Assembly (NCBI GenBank): GCA_960531495.1
Contig: OY482859.1
Coordinates: forward strand, 29,633,112 to 29,697,111
Direction: 5' to 3'
Origin: Zeus faber
Taxonomy: Eukaryota > Chordata > Actinopteri > Zeiformes > Zeidae
DNA: 64,000 nt
Positions 23,730 to 36,738 of this stretch are shown here, piece after piece (position 1 is the first letter of the stretch; each line of letters begins with the position of its first letter). The notes under the pieces were generated by a model, which was not told the origin of the DNA, made no database searches, and saw only the letters and a list, made by a program, of their open reading frames with translations. Both the position numbers and the translations under genes were made by a program.

Positions 23730-24290
23730 TCAAGATTCAAGATTCATGCTGTTTATTTGTCACATACATATACATACAAGCAAACATATACAGTATGTAG
23801 TGAAATGACATTGCAACGCACCCGGAGATTTTGTACAATCAGTACTAACTGGCACAATAGCTAACTAATTAACTAACTAATTAACCTAACTAAACTAACT
23901 GATTCCTAAAGCGTAATTCAGTTAGTAAATAGAATAAAATAAGAATAAAAAAGGTTATATACTACGTGGGAATACAAAATAGAAATAAAAGGAATAGACT
24001 ATTACGTATACACAGATACTGTATGTGCTGTAAAGTGGCATGTGACATTTCACTGCATATATGTACGACCGTATTTGTATGTATGTGACAAATAATCTCT
24101 TGAACTTGAACTTGAATAAAGTGAGGTTAGTGAGTGTGGAGATATACAGTACTGTATACAACAGTACGGCACAGCAGTACAGTAACACAGAACAGCAATA
24201 CAGCACAGTATGCAGTAACCCAGTACAGAGATACAGAATGCAGTACAGTATACTACATACAGTACAGTAAAGCAGTGGGGCCTCTGTGTG
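23730..24290 (-). mobile_element. LINE 3' UTR copy carrying a nested tail insertion
   Basis: The minus strand matches the 3' UTR of the LINE at 3905-4400: CAAGATTCAAGATTC tail, CACATACATATACATAC, GCAACGCACCCGG, then TATACAACAGTACGGC and ACTACATACAGTACAGTA. It is split by an oppositely oriented tail-only copy at about 24042-24117. Confidence 0.8.
24042..24117 (+). mobile_element. Tail-only LINE insertion nested in another LINE copy
   Basis: Reads TGACATTTCACTGCATATAT through CTCTTGAACTTGAACTTGAA, in opposite orientation to the host LINE copy. The host sequence resumes at TAAAGTGAGGTTAG. Confidence 0.7.
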
Positions 24291-24880
24291 TGTCTCAGTG
24301 ATGTCTCAGGTGTCACATTAGCAGCACACTTAGCCACATGGGTGACTACAGGCCCCTGGGTGTTTATCTAGGACAAGCTGTGTCACTTGACCCAATGGCC
24401 AATGTGACAAAAACAGAAGCCAGGATGATGATGATGATGGAGTTGTTACATTGATCTATGGGGCAGGGGGCAGATTAAGGATGGAATTACACATGGACTG
24501 GTAAGTGGAGAACATGAGGCTTCACACACCAAAAAAGCGACGCGGAAGGAGAATCATGAACCTCTCTGGCCTCAAAACCCCCCTGGAGGTCTGCAGAGAC
24601 AATTAGGTGTTCAGTCCACTGCTGTGAGATTACATTGTTTCAAGATTCCTTAATTGCTTCTCAGCTTTGGCAAGCGTCAATGCATGTTTGTGTTGCTTTT
24701 GGCATGCTAATTGCACCGTTGGATACGCTGCCCATGCCAATATCAGCATGTCTTTGCACATGTCCGCTTTTTAAAATTTCTTCTTTTTTCAAGTTCTTCT
24801 ATTTGCATTCATAGATTGAAGCTAGAACAAAATTAGGCTTGTCAAAGCCATTACTTGATGACATAATTGGAGATCATAAT
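24291..24880. other. Intron 4 stretch; possible conserved element
   Basis: A GATGAT run lies at 24425-24441. The segment 24600-24775 is simple-repeat-free with ATGCTAATTGCACC-type homeodomain/octamer-like words. Regulatory function is only a guess. Confidence 0.3.
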
Positions 24881-24941
24881 AATAATAAGAATTATTAATA
24901 ATATTAAATAATAACAATAACAATAATAATAACAATAATAA

Positions 24942-25004
<63 letters not shown>

Positions 25005-25092
25005 TATTATTATTATTATTATTATTAATACTACAACTACTGATAATAATACTAATTCTAATACTTGTACTACTACTACTAATAATAATAAT
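24881..25092. repeat. Strand-switching AAT / ATT microsatellite
   Basis: A long (AAT)n block (24942-25004) flips directly into (ATT)n (25004-25027), forming an inverted repeat, with degenerate trinucleotide runs on both sides. Confidence 0.93.
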
Positions 25093-25224
25093 AAAAAAAA
25101 AATGTTATAACATATGGAGAAAAGGAGCTTAGCATTTGAGTGACATGTTACGTCTGTACAGGAAAATACATTGATGTGACTGAAAAAAAAATCTATGTAC
25201 TATATACTGTACTGTATAAACATA

Positions 25225-26020
25225 CACTGATCAGACACAACGTCAAAACCACTTACAGGTGAAGTGAATAATATTGCTCATCTCGTTCCAGTGACACCTT
25301 CTGAAGTGTTGGAAGCAGAAGAAATGGCTAAGTGTAAGGATCTGAGCAACTTTGACAAGGGCCGAATTGTGATGGTTAAACAACTGGGTCAGAGCATCTC
25401 CAAAACAACAGTTATTTTGGGGTGTTCCCGGTATGCAGTGGTTAGTACCTTCCAGAATTGGTCCAAGGAAGAACAACTGGTGAACCGGCGACAGGGTCAT
25501 GGGAGCGTGGGGTGCGACGTCCATCCCGTCTGGTCCGATCCCACAGAAGAGCTACTGTAGCACAAAGTGCCGAAAAAGTTAATACTTTCTATGATAGAAA
25601 GGTATCACAACACACAGTGCATCGCAGCTTACTGCGTATGGGGCTGCATAGCTGCAGACCGGTCAGAGTGCCCATGCTGACCCCAGTCCACCGCTGAAAG
25701 TGCCTACAATGGGCGCGTGACCAAGTACTGGACCATGGGGCAATAGAAGAAGGTGGCCTGGTCTGATGAACGTTTTCTACTACATCATGTGGATGGGTGG
25801 GGTTAGGGTCTGAGCCGATCGAGCATCTGTGGGATGTGCTGGAACAACAAGCCAGATCCATGGGGGCCACACCTCACAACTTCCAGGACTTAAAGGATCT
25901 GCTGCTAACGTCTCGGTGCCAGATATCACAGGACACCTTTAGAGGTCTTGTGGAGTCCATGCCTCGACGGGTCAAAGCTGTTTTGGAGGCACGAGGGGGA
26001 GCTACATAATATTAGTGGCT
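25225..26020 (+). mobile_element. Tc1-like DNA transposon, internally deleted (copy B)
   Basis: The left end CACTGATCAGACACAACGTC follows TA at 25223-25224. The transposase begins at 25324 ([17 protein letters not shown]) and includes the helix-turn-helix region (LGCSRYAVVSTFQNWSKEEQ) and RKVSQHTVHRSLLRMGLHSC. After a junction at about 25790-25815 it resumes with GSEPIEHLWDVLEQQARSMG and ends with VESMPRRVKAVLEARGGAT. The central catalytic region is missing and the N-terminal frame is also broken. The 3' terminal repeat is not recognisable; the right boundary is approximate. Non-autonomous. Confidence 0.88.
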
Positions 26021-26810
26021 TCAGTGACCCAATGCAGTGAATTTATGGATTCAATCAATGTAGAACTCACATAGACTCTCACATAAAATTCATATGAATC
26101 ACAAAAAAATGATCTGGTCTGTCGTCTTGACCTGAGCAACAATGCCTCTGTTCATCAGACAGGGCTGTTAGTAGGCCTCTCATATCCGAAGGCTTTATTT
26201 GACTGTAAAGCTGCCTAATTTAAAACCACCTGCAGTTTAATGGAGTACGGGTACCTTACTTCACAAGAAAGGCAATGGACAAGGCCGGTGAACTTGCAAC
26301 AGCACTGCTGGCTGGACTCCACTGTGTTCAGAAAATTGTGTTGCTCGGCCTCGGAGGTGTTTCAGTGATATGATCGAGTGGTGTGCGGCACAAAATGACA
26401 ATGTGTGAAGTTCACTGCAGTCGGATATACAGGTCACAGTGTAACTGGCTTACAGTGTCTTGACCTCAGCGGGCTGCAACAAGATTGATTCCAACTGTCC
26501 ATTAAAAAAAGAAAAAGTGGAAAAAGGTACTCACTTAATTCCTACACTTCATCTCTTTTCCTTGGGGTCACAAAGGCATAAGTAGCAGGGAGTATCAATG
26601 TCTTTTAAAATATTATGTCCCAAAAAGCTTTTGACATTCTGAATAGCCCCAGATCTAAAACAGTGTGTGTGTCCTATGAGGGAGCAATCGGGGTGCAATC
26701 AGCGCCCCGATCGCGTTGCGTGTTGCACAATGGAGACACTGGAGAGGGAGCGATCAGGGTCAGCCAACTGTGCCCACGGTTTGGTCAGGGATGGGGAGTT
26801 GGACAGGTTT
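26021..26810. other. Intron 4 stretch, nothing recognised
   Basis: No exon or named repeat was recognised. Confidence 0.45.
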
Positions 26811-26860
26811 CAGGGTTCGGGGGTTCAGGGGTCAAGGGGTTCGGAGGTTCAGGGGTCGGC
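26811..26860. repeat. Short GGTTC-rich minisatellite
   Basis: Imperfect repeats of GGTTCGGGGGTTCAGGGGTC, about two and a half units. Confidence 0.65.
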
Positions 26861-27239
26861 TGAAACTTCAAAGAGTGCCCGCTGTCTTTACAGTTCTAAT
26901 TAATGGGTCAATTTTATGCATCTTTTGGAGCTTTCCCTTCAGGCTCCGCTCACACCCTCACAACCAACACACTACACGCCATCGACACACTAAAAGAAAC
27001 CAAGATTTCCGTCATTCTGTCCCAACCAGAGCAGAGAATGATCACAATTTACCTTAGATTAGACCTTCAATTTATTTGGGTTGAATGTTATATATAATAA
27101 ATTTGACATTTCGCATTTGTATATTCTGCATCTTTTTTATATTCAATGATTTCCTTGGCTATTTTGTGTATATTTGGCAATTGTAATTAAAATTTTACTG
27201 AACTTTTTATTATATTTCATTGTATCATAATTTATCATT
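26861..27239. other. AT-rich intron 4 stretch
   Basis: Nothing recognised. Confidence 0.45.
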
Positions 27240-27267
27240 GTTATTATTATTTTTTTTTTTATCATCA

Positions 27268-27334
<67 letters not shown>
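27240..27334. repeat. (ATT)n microsatellite
   Basis: Mostly (ATT)n from 27271, preceded by a T-run and ATC units. Confidence 0.95.
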
Positions 27335-27335
<1 letters not shown>

Positions 27336-30072
27336 TATGAATATTGTTATTCTTTTTCAGACTGTTAATTTTTTTTTTAAATGCTAGTTTCCTGTAGTAA
27401 CTCGCCAATAATCACCCTGACAAATTCCTCGTACATGTACGTGCACAGCGGAAAAGCCCATTCCGATTCCGGTTCTGACTCTGATATCGGAGCACCGTTC
27501 CAACACACAGCAAAATGTCCTTTCCCCTCGAGTCATGAGTCGACCAGGAGAAGTGCATTTTCCTTCTTCTTCTTCTCCACACTGGTATTTAAGAGGCTGC
27601 CTTCAACCTCACTGGAGTGACAAGGCTACGGATCAAGTGCTCAAGCTATCCCCCAGCCCCGACCCCCCCCACCTCCCTTCATTCGCTCCCCGCAAACGTA
27701 TAGAGCGCATTTCAAAGCACCTTTTAACCATAATCTCTAAAGAGACTCAACAAGCCCAAATCACTCCATTTTGTTTGCCCGTGCGAGATTTCCCACTCCG
27801 ATGACTGTTAATCTGCTTTCTCAAAATAAGATTATTCTATTGCTCTTTAAAACTTTTCGCAATTGCCTTTTTCTAAGCCCCGGGCTGTCCACTAAGGGCT
27901 TTGGTTTGTACTGTATATCTCAAATATGCTTCTTATTATTCTATTTGCCCTCAGCCATAATCTATATCAATGTTTATATTGACAGTCAGCAAGTTTTTCT
28001 TCACATCGCTATTTTTTTATCAGTAAATAAAGAAACTTGCCGGAGGAAGAAAGAAGATAAAAGACTTTGCATTTAAGACATAATGCTTCGATAAGGCAAA
28101 CATCTCAGTGGCCGGTTGAAGTTCACTGCTGTTATTTCTTATGCTGCACTTAATGAGGAAACTGCTTTTTTTTCAGTGTCCTTCTGCAGTTCACAGCTAA
28201 ATCCAAATAAAACACTATTTTTGCGACCGTGGCGTATTTCTGCCCCTTCAACAAACCAACCTATATGCCAATCCTATTGGTAGCTCCTATTGCTAACTGG
28301 CTACAGTAGCTGCTGTTGAACGTCGCAACACTATCGTTGGCAACGGCAATACCTTTCCGTGTTAAAACTGCCGACTCTGCACATGTTACTTTTAGTGCTG
28401 ACTGCACGTTTTCTCTTGCTTCTGCTTGTTGTGCCCAAATGCCATTGTCTTCAAGCCGCCATGGAACAATGCCTCGGAACAATATAGAACTCCGTGAATG
28501 GGAGCGTGTTTTCGGAGTTGCACGGGCTTCCTAACGTGCCGCTAGTTCAGGCTCCAACGGAGTTTGTCCCGATAGTGGGCCTGCTAGGACTTGGATTTGG
28601 GGCCCTTTGTTGATGGATTGGGTTTCCGGTGCCAATTGGCATATTTTGCTCCATTTCCCATTGTGCGCTTTCATAATTTTCTAACTTTGGCTTTAACCTC
28701 AATTAGTCAAGATTTCCAACCGTGAAATTAGGGCCCTTTTTTTGTCATTACAGGTTTGAAAAATACATTAATGATGAGAAGTTAACAAAGAGTAAATAGT
28801 TATATAGTTAACAATCAATGTATTTTGCAAAAAGAAATCCCCCATGAATGATGAATGCACCTGAACAGTGTGCGATGCTGTAAACAGCCCACGTTTCTCA
28901 AAAGAAGAACATTTGGAATTGTTGGCAGGTAAATAAAGGAAATGATCTCCCTCACCAATTGCTGCTGAAAACCCAGTTGATGTTTACCCACTGAGTGCAA
29001 AGCCATTGTTGTAAGTTCATCTGGAAATCATTTGCAAGGGAAATAAAAAAATCGGCCATAACAAAACACCAATTCACTGCAGTACATTGGGTGTCTGCTG
29101 TAATTTACGTCAATGCGGCATATGAAGAAATGAACCGGGAGATCACTTTATTTCATCCTTCATTGTGTGATTGATCGCACTGAAGTTTAGCTGACCCCCT
29201 CAAAACACCTTGAGGTTTTGTTTTTTCCATAAACTGCATCTCTCTGGTCTGGTGTCTCTCTGGAAGTTTCCAGAAGTCCCAGCCTTGAGGAGCGCTAAAT
29301 CCGGCGCTGGGGCTCAGCCAGAGAGCAGAAGAAATAGATGCTTGTCAGAGATACAACATCGTAACGGGGGCCGATTGAACAATATCAACCAAGTAAACCC
29401 AAACCCAATCCAACCTTCTTCTTTCAACATGATTCCGCCATTTTTCGAGTTTGTATTATTTCTTTTTGTGTGTGTTTTTGGTCAATGCCCGTGGCCAGCC
29501 GTAGTCTGAGAGCGGAGCTTGATTATAATACTGGAACTAATATGCTTTTCAAAATGACTCCCGTAATGAGTTATGCCGCTCTCTCTCTTTCTCTCTCTGG
29601 AGCTCTGTTGCTCTTTTGTCTCTGTTTTTGTCTGTTTCGTTACACGTCCAGAACCCCCCCAACACACACAGATTATTTGATACCTGTAGTTTTGTTTATT
29701 TTCTGGCGGCGACAAGGGGGGCTCTCATCAGCGACAAGGAGACAAGAAAGGGGGTGGAGGGATGTATTCACAAGCGGACCCCGGACCTCCCTTCCCTTTT
29801 TGGGTGCCATTGGGTTCTCGATGCTCTAGGGGGTTTGAAGGATTGGGTGGGTTGGGGTGGGCGGGGATCCTGTTTGAGGCCTGTTCTAAAGTGATAGCAA
29901 ACAAACTCAAACTCATAAAACCCCTTCACCCCTTTGCCCCTCCATCCCAGCCCTCCTCCACTCCACACACATACTGTATGGCTTTGTGAAAGCAATAAGG
30001 CTTATCGTCTTCCCGGTACTGGGTACCACACATTTGACCTGACGAAGTGATATTTGCGGTAAAATAGACATT
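27335..30072. other. Intron 4 stretch, mostly unique DNA
   Basis: No exon was recognised. Several G/C-run-rich patches (29700-29960). The segment 28500-28760 is simple-repeat-free and compositionally balanced; a candidate for comparison with other fish. Confidence 0.35.

Positions 30073-30096
<24 letters not shown>
30073..30096. repeat. (TA)n microsatellite
   Basis: About 12 units. Confidence 0.92.
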
Positions 30097-30103
<7 letters not shown>

Positions 30104-30435
30104 TATATTTTTTTCTTTTACCTCACCCCAATAAAATTATGTGTTGTGGCTGTACGGTGTTGTGGCTCACACCCCCCCAGAAATTGTTTTTGCTATCGCT
30201 AACAGGTCAATGCCAATGGGAAACATTGCGTTCAGTCGAGGCCTCTAGAAGGATTGGCCAAAGAGTGCCTCTCAATATAGGCTTTGTGTGCATCTTTTTT
30301 TTTATTCTATTTTTTTTTTATTGAACTTAACAGAAGGACAGAAAGAGAGAGAGAGATGTGTGTGTGTGGGGGGGACGGGGGGCGGGGGGGTGGGGGGGTG
30401 GGGGGTGTCTCTGTTGCTTTGTCTCTATCGTATGT

Positions 30436-30440
<5 letters not shown>

Positions 30441-30491
<51 letters not shown>

Positions 30492-30532
30492 TGTGTGTGT
30501 GTGTTTGTATGTTTGTGTGTGTGTGTTTGTGT
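30441..30532. repeat. (GT)n microsatellite
   Basis: About 45 units with a few A/T interruptions, preceded by a GGGG-rich stretch (30367-30410). Confidence 0.95.
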
Positions 30533-31547
30533 AGACATACATGTGTGCACTATGTTTGGTGTGCACAGTAAATTATAGAGTCTTGTAGGGTAAGTGTAGG
30601 GTCATAGTAAATGATGCACCAAAGGTATGAAGTTCACAAACACACGCATACACAGACACACGCACACACAAATGCACACGACACATTGCACTGTATGCGC
30701 ACAGCTTCACCCCAGCCCTGTTGGCCCGGAGAAGACACATCACACCAAATCGCGTGGATCTGGGGGAGAGAAAGATGACGTCCAGGTTGAGGCTCTCTCT
30801 CTATCAGCTCCGGCATCTGTCTCATTACCATAATCGTACTTTTCCTCCGTAATCGGCGAGAAATAGTGCGAGGGGGCGCTGACCTCCCCCCCCAATCCGG
30901 ACGGCTGTCAAGCCAAATTTCGCTCCGACCCAGGGATCCGCATTGTCCCCCGCCGTAGCAAAGGCGGCGTGAGAAACCGCTGACCAGACGCGATACCGTC
31001 AAACACTGAGTGGCATCCATGGCCTGGGTACTAGTCAACTCAGCGGCGTCAGTTATTTAGGGGATCTCCACGGACGCAGATCCACTCAGAATCTGCAGAA
31101 AGTACAGAAGGTCTCATGTTACGTTTATGGTTTGATTGGGGGGGGGGGGTGCTGTTAAGGCCCATTCCGATACTGAAAACAGTGAAAGGTTTATGTTTTA
31201 AGATTAGCAAGCATAGAATTAAGGAACCTTTACTTGGACATAATATCGAGTGGAGACTATATCTGTCTGCCATATTGCCGGACTTGGATGGCAAAATGGC
31301 CAATGTTTCAATTTACTTTCTGAAGAAATCATCACTGCCCTTCAGCGACGTTGCTAAATAAATCTTTGGTACTAGCTGATGCCAATGGCATAAGGTATCA
31401 TTCCACAGTGATGCTGTTATTTAATATTGCTGGTGCTACCAAGTTCTTGTAATATGTGGCCTTGATAATTCCTTTTTTGGAAATGTACGGTTCATTTTTT
31501 AATTCAACATTTTTTACTTATTCTCTTTTAATCAAGGAACCATGCTA

Positions 31548-31549
<2 letters not shown>

Positions 31550-31624
<75 letters not shown>

Positions 31625-31625
31625 T

Positions 31626-31676
<51 letters not shown>
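31550..31676. repeat. (TA)n then (GA)n compound microsatellite
   Basis: About 33 TA units, a T-run, then about 25 GA units. Confidence 0.95.
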
Positions 31677-31678
<2 letters not shown>

Positions 31679-31795
31679 CTCAACCCTTCCGTATCTACTA
31701 GCATGTTGAAGGGAGGAAGGAAATACATTTCAGGACCTTCACTGGAATGAAAGGCACTGCAGCAGCAGCTCCCCCCTTCAGGAAACTCCTTTTCC

Positions 31796-31867
<72 letters not shown>
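31796..31867. repeat. (GA)n microsatellite
   Basis: About 35 units with two interruptions. Confidence 0.95.
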
Positions 31868-32038
31868 CTCCAATTGCTGCCGCGGTGTGTTTGCGGCAAA
31901 TGGCTTTGCTGCAATCACACACCGTACACACCACACCAATCCCTTGTGCCCGCAACCCCCAAAATGTGCCCCACTTTGCCTTGCCGACAAGATATGTTTG
32001 CATCAGACGGGAAATGGCGATTGGTTGTGCGTATTCTT

Positions 32039-32072
32039 ATCATTATTATTATTATTATTATTATTATTCTTA

Positions 32073-32130
<58 letters not shown>

Positions 32131-32131
32131 C
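32039..32131. repeat. (ATT)n microsatellite, interrupted
   Basis: Two (ATT)n blocks separated by CTTATC. Confidence 0.95.
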
Positions 32132-33364
32132 ATGATGATAATTTGCTAAGACAACGTCTCTGCGATGACTAATGTGATGGGGAGGAATTGATTTAATTAA
32201 TGCAGCACCGTGTCCCTCGGCCCCATGTAATCCTGTGAGAATTTCTCAAGCAGGAGTCTCTTTTTAAAGAGGTTTGGAGGTTAGGTGGTTGTGTTGGGGG
32301 TCGCTCTGCCGCGGCCTGTAATGAGAGCCTCCGCTAATCCCATAATTCCTTGTTTAATTAAACTCAATTTTTTTTCCTCTGAAACTAGTTTGATGGGCAT
32401 TTTCTCTTTTGTGTTGTTGTTTTTGTTTTCTGTCTTGCTCTCTCTTCAGCTATTTTTGTTCATTTTGTTGTTGCGTCACAAACTTTTTCACCCTTATAGT
32501 GTGAAATCAGACACACACGCACAAAAGTGTAAACTAATGTAACTAACCTGTCAAAAGTGTCACTTCCGACATAATTGGCTGTCATTGAGGCTTTACACAT
32601 ACCAGCTTTCAAGTGTTTTTGGATGAGGAAAGCGGAGCGTTTGGCGCCCCACACCAGCCCTCTTAACTTAACGCAGCTGTCCCCTCAGGGCCAGGTGTGT
32701 GTGTGTGGGGCGGGGGGGGGGGGGGGTCCTGTGGAGTTGAGCAAGAGTAGACAAGAGCTGATATTTCTCAAAAAAAAAAAAAGAAAGAAGAGCAGAACGA
32801 TCCCACGCCGGTTCCTCACCTTGCAGCTGTCACTTACTGTTGTACTGTTACAAGTGGTTGGAGGTGGGTGAGAACACTGTAAAATCATACCCAAGTAGAA
32901 CCATTGTACCATTCAATCCCGAAAAAGATATGAGCATGTAAGTTGAAGTAGTTCTGAAGATGACTCACTTGAGAGTAAGAAAGTACGCTATTTGCCAAAT
33001 AACGGTAAAAGAATACAACAAAAATAAGAAAAATAATTATTTCCGCCTTTTTCCATGTCAACTGGTCGGTGTCACCAAGGCCCTACTTCTGGCTTTGGGT
33101 GATATGCTTGTGAACTCAATGAATGGTTGTAATATTACCCTTAGACCAGGGGTTGGTTTGCTCTCGCGTTGGCATCCCTACAACTGTAGCCCTCGTCCTA
33201 CCTTTAACGTCAGATGAATCTCACTTGTGGGGAGGTTACCATCTCATCCAGAGGTCCTGAAGGCGGACCAGGAAACATGGAAGAAGGAGGTTGGTGAAGG
33301 AATTTTACGGCTGTGCAACATTGTCCAGAATAGCAAGCTAAATCATGGCTATGTGGATTGTTTA
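32132..33364. other. Intron 4 stretch; possible conserved element at 32150-32360
   Basis: 32150-32360 has repeated TAATTAA words (GATTTAATTAATGC, TTTAATTAAACTC), which are homeodomain-type core sites, in a simple-repeat-free block. A G-run lies at 32711-32726. No exon was recognised. Confidence 0.35.
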
Positions 33365-33402
33365 TGTGTGTGTGTGTGTGTGTTTTATAACACACACACA
33401 CT
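33365..33402. repeat. (TG)n-(CA)n hairpin microsatellite
   Basis: A (TG)n block flips through TTTATAA into (CA)n, forming an inverted repeat. Confidence 0.9.
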
Positions 33403-35458
<2,056 letters not shown>

Positions 35459-36573
35459 TCAGGGGGGTGGGTCTTAAGGCGAGGGGAGAGAGGGGTAAAG
35501 AGGGAAAAAGAATAGATACTGTTCAAATATTACTGGTTCGGTAATGGAGAATGTTGCCTTCACAGAAAAATCATGGCTATAAAGGCTTTTTTTAATTTCA
35601 AAGGCTGTGTGCCTTGTGTGTCATGTAGAACAATCACTGATCAAACAAAGAACCACTTTGTTTAGTGAACGGCTCTTCTTGTTCCGCATATGGCTCTTAT
35701 TGGGGATATTAAATCAGTTTAAAGTTATTAGACTTGTTCCGAAGGGCTTGTGAAGCAAAATATCGGTTCTTCTGTGGCACGATGTGGAGAGGAATCGATG
35801 TGTGTACAGAGTGGACTACAGTACGTCAGCACTGTACACACCGCGTCACACGTCCGATCACCATTTTTCCACTGCAAAACAAAAGCATGGCAAATCTATG
35901 TTGGCCCTCACCTCAGTCGCCAATCCTAGCAAGCGGTATCTGGGGGGGGGGTTGAAATGGATAGCTGTGCGCATCTGTTAATCTGTCACAGCTATTACAA
36001 AACACATACACACACGCACAGGGTGAATACAAAACGCGTGGGGGGATTTATTGAAATCAGCAACACAATAAATATATTGGGAATATTTACACCCTGCCAT
36101 TTTATATTTTTTTGGTCTGCATCGCCCCGGGGCCCTGTGGAAGAATGGCGTCACACAGATCACCAAGGTGGTCCGGAGAGATTACACCCAGCACCCCCCG
36201 CCCCCCATCCCACAATCACTCAATATTCCTATTCCCATCCATCTGTCAGCTCCATGTCCCGCAGGGCTTGCAAAATCTGAGGGGTACTGATGTGGGATTT
36301 CATTTACAAAGAAAAAAACCAGCATATTTTTATATATTTAGAAAGACCGTTAACCATAAATAACCACACAGCGAAAACATTTGCGCCCACAAAGGACTTC
36401 ACGCCTAGGAGAGTGTTCACGCCTCTGAGAAAATCCACATAGTCTCACTAATCAATGCCGCACATTGACGCTTAGCAAACTGTTAAACGTAAAATTATGG
36501 GCTAATTTATATTGTACTACACCTTCATGTCCTCAAATTAAACATTCAAAACAAAGAAATATTCAATACAAAG
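35459..36573. other. Intron 4 stretch, nothing recognised
   Basis: No exon was recognised. A G-run lies at 35941-35951. Confidence 0.45.
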
Positions 36574-36738
36574 TAGAGCAGAGGGAGGTAGAGGATGGTA
36601 GAGGCAGAATGGAAGTGATGTATAGTGAGGTAGAGTAGAGGGAGGTAGAGAAGAGGTAGAACAGAGTTATGTAGAGTAGAGGGAGGTAGAGGAGAGTAGA
36701 GGTAGAATGGAAGTGAAGTAGAGTGAGGTAGAGTAGAG
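36574..36738. repeat. Purine-rich GGTAGAG minisatellite
   Basis: A ~98-bp unit is repeated: GAGGCAGAATGGAAGTGATG at 36601 recurs as GAGGTAGAATGGAAGTGAAG at 36699, and each unit is built from shorter GAGGTAGAG motifs. It ends exactly at a hAT-type terminus. Confidence 0.8.

Noticed and set aside
26811-26860. Interstitial telomere-like repeat (GGTTCAGGGG)
   Set aside because: The units do not match TTAGGG and are only two to three imperfect copies.
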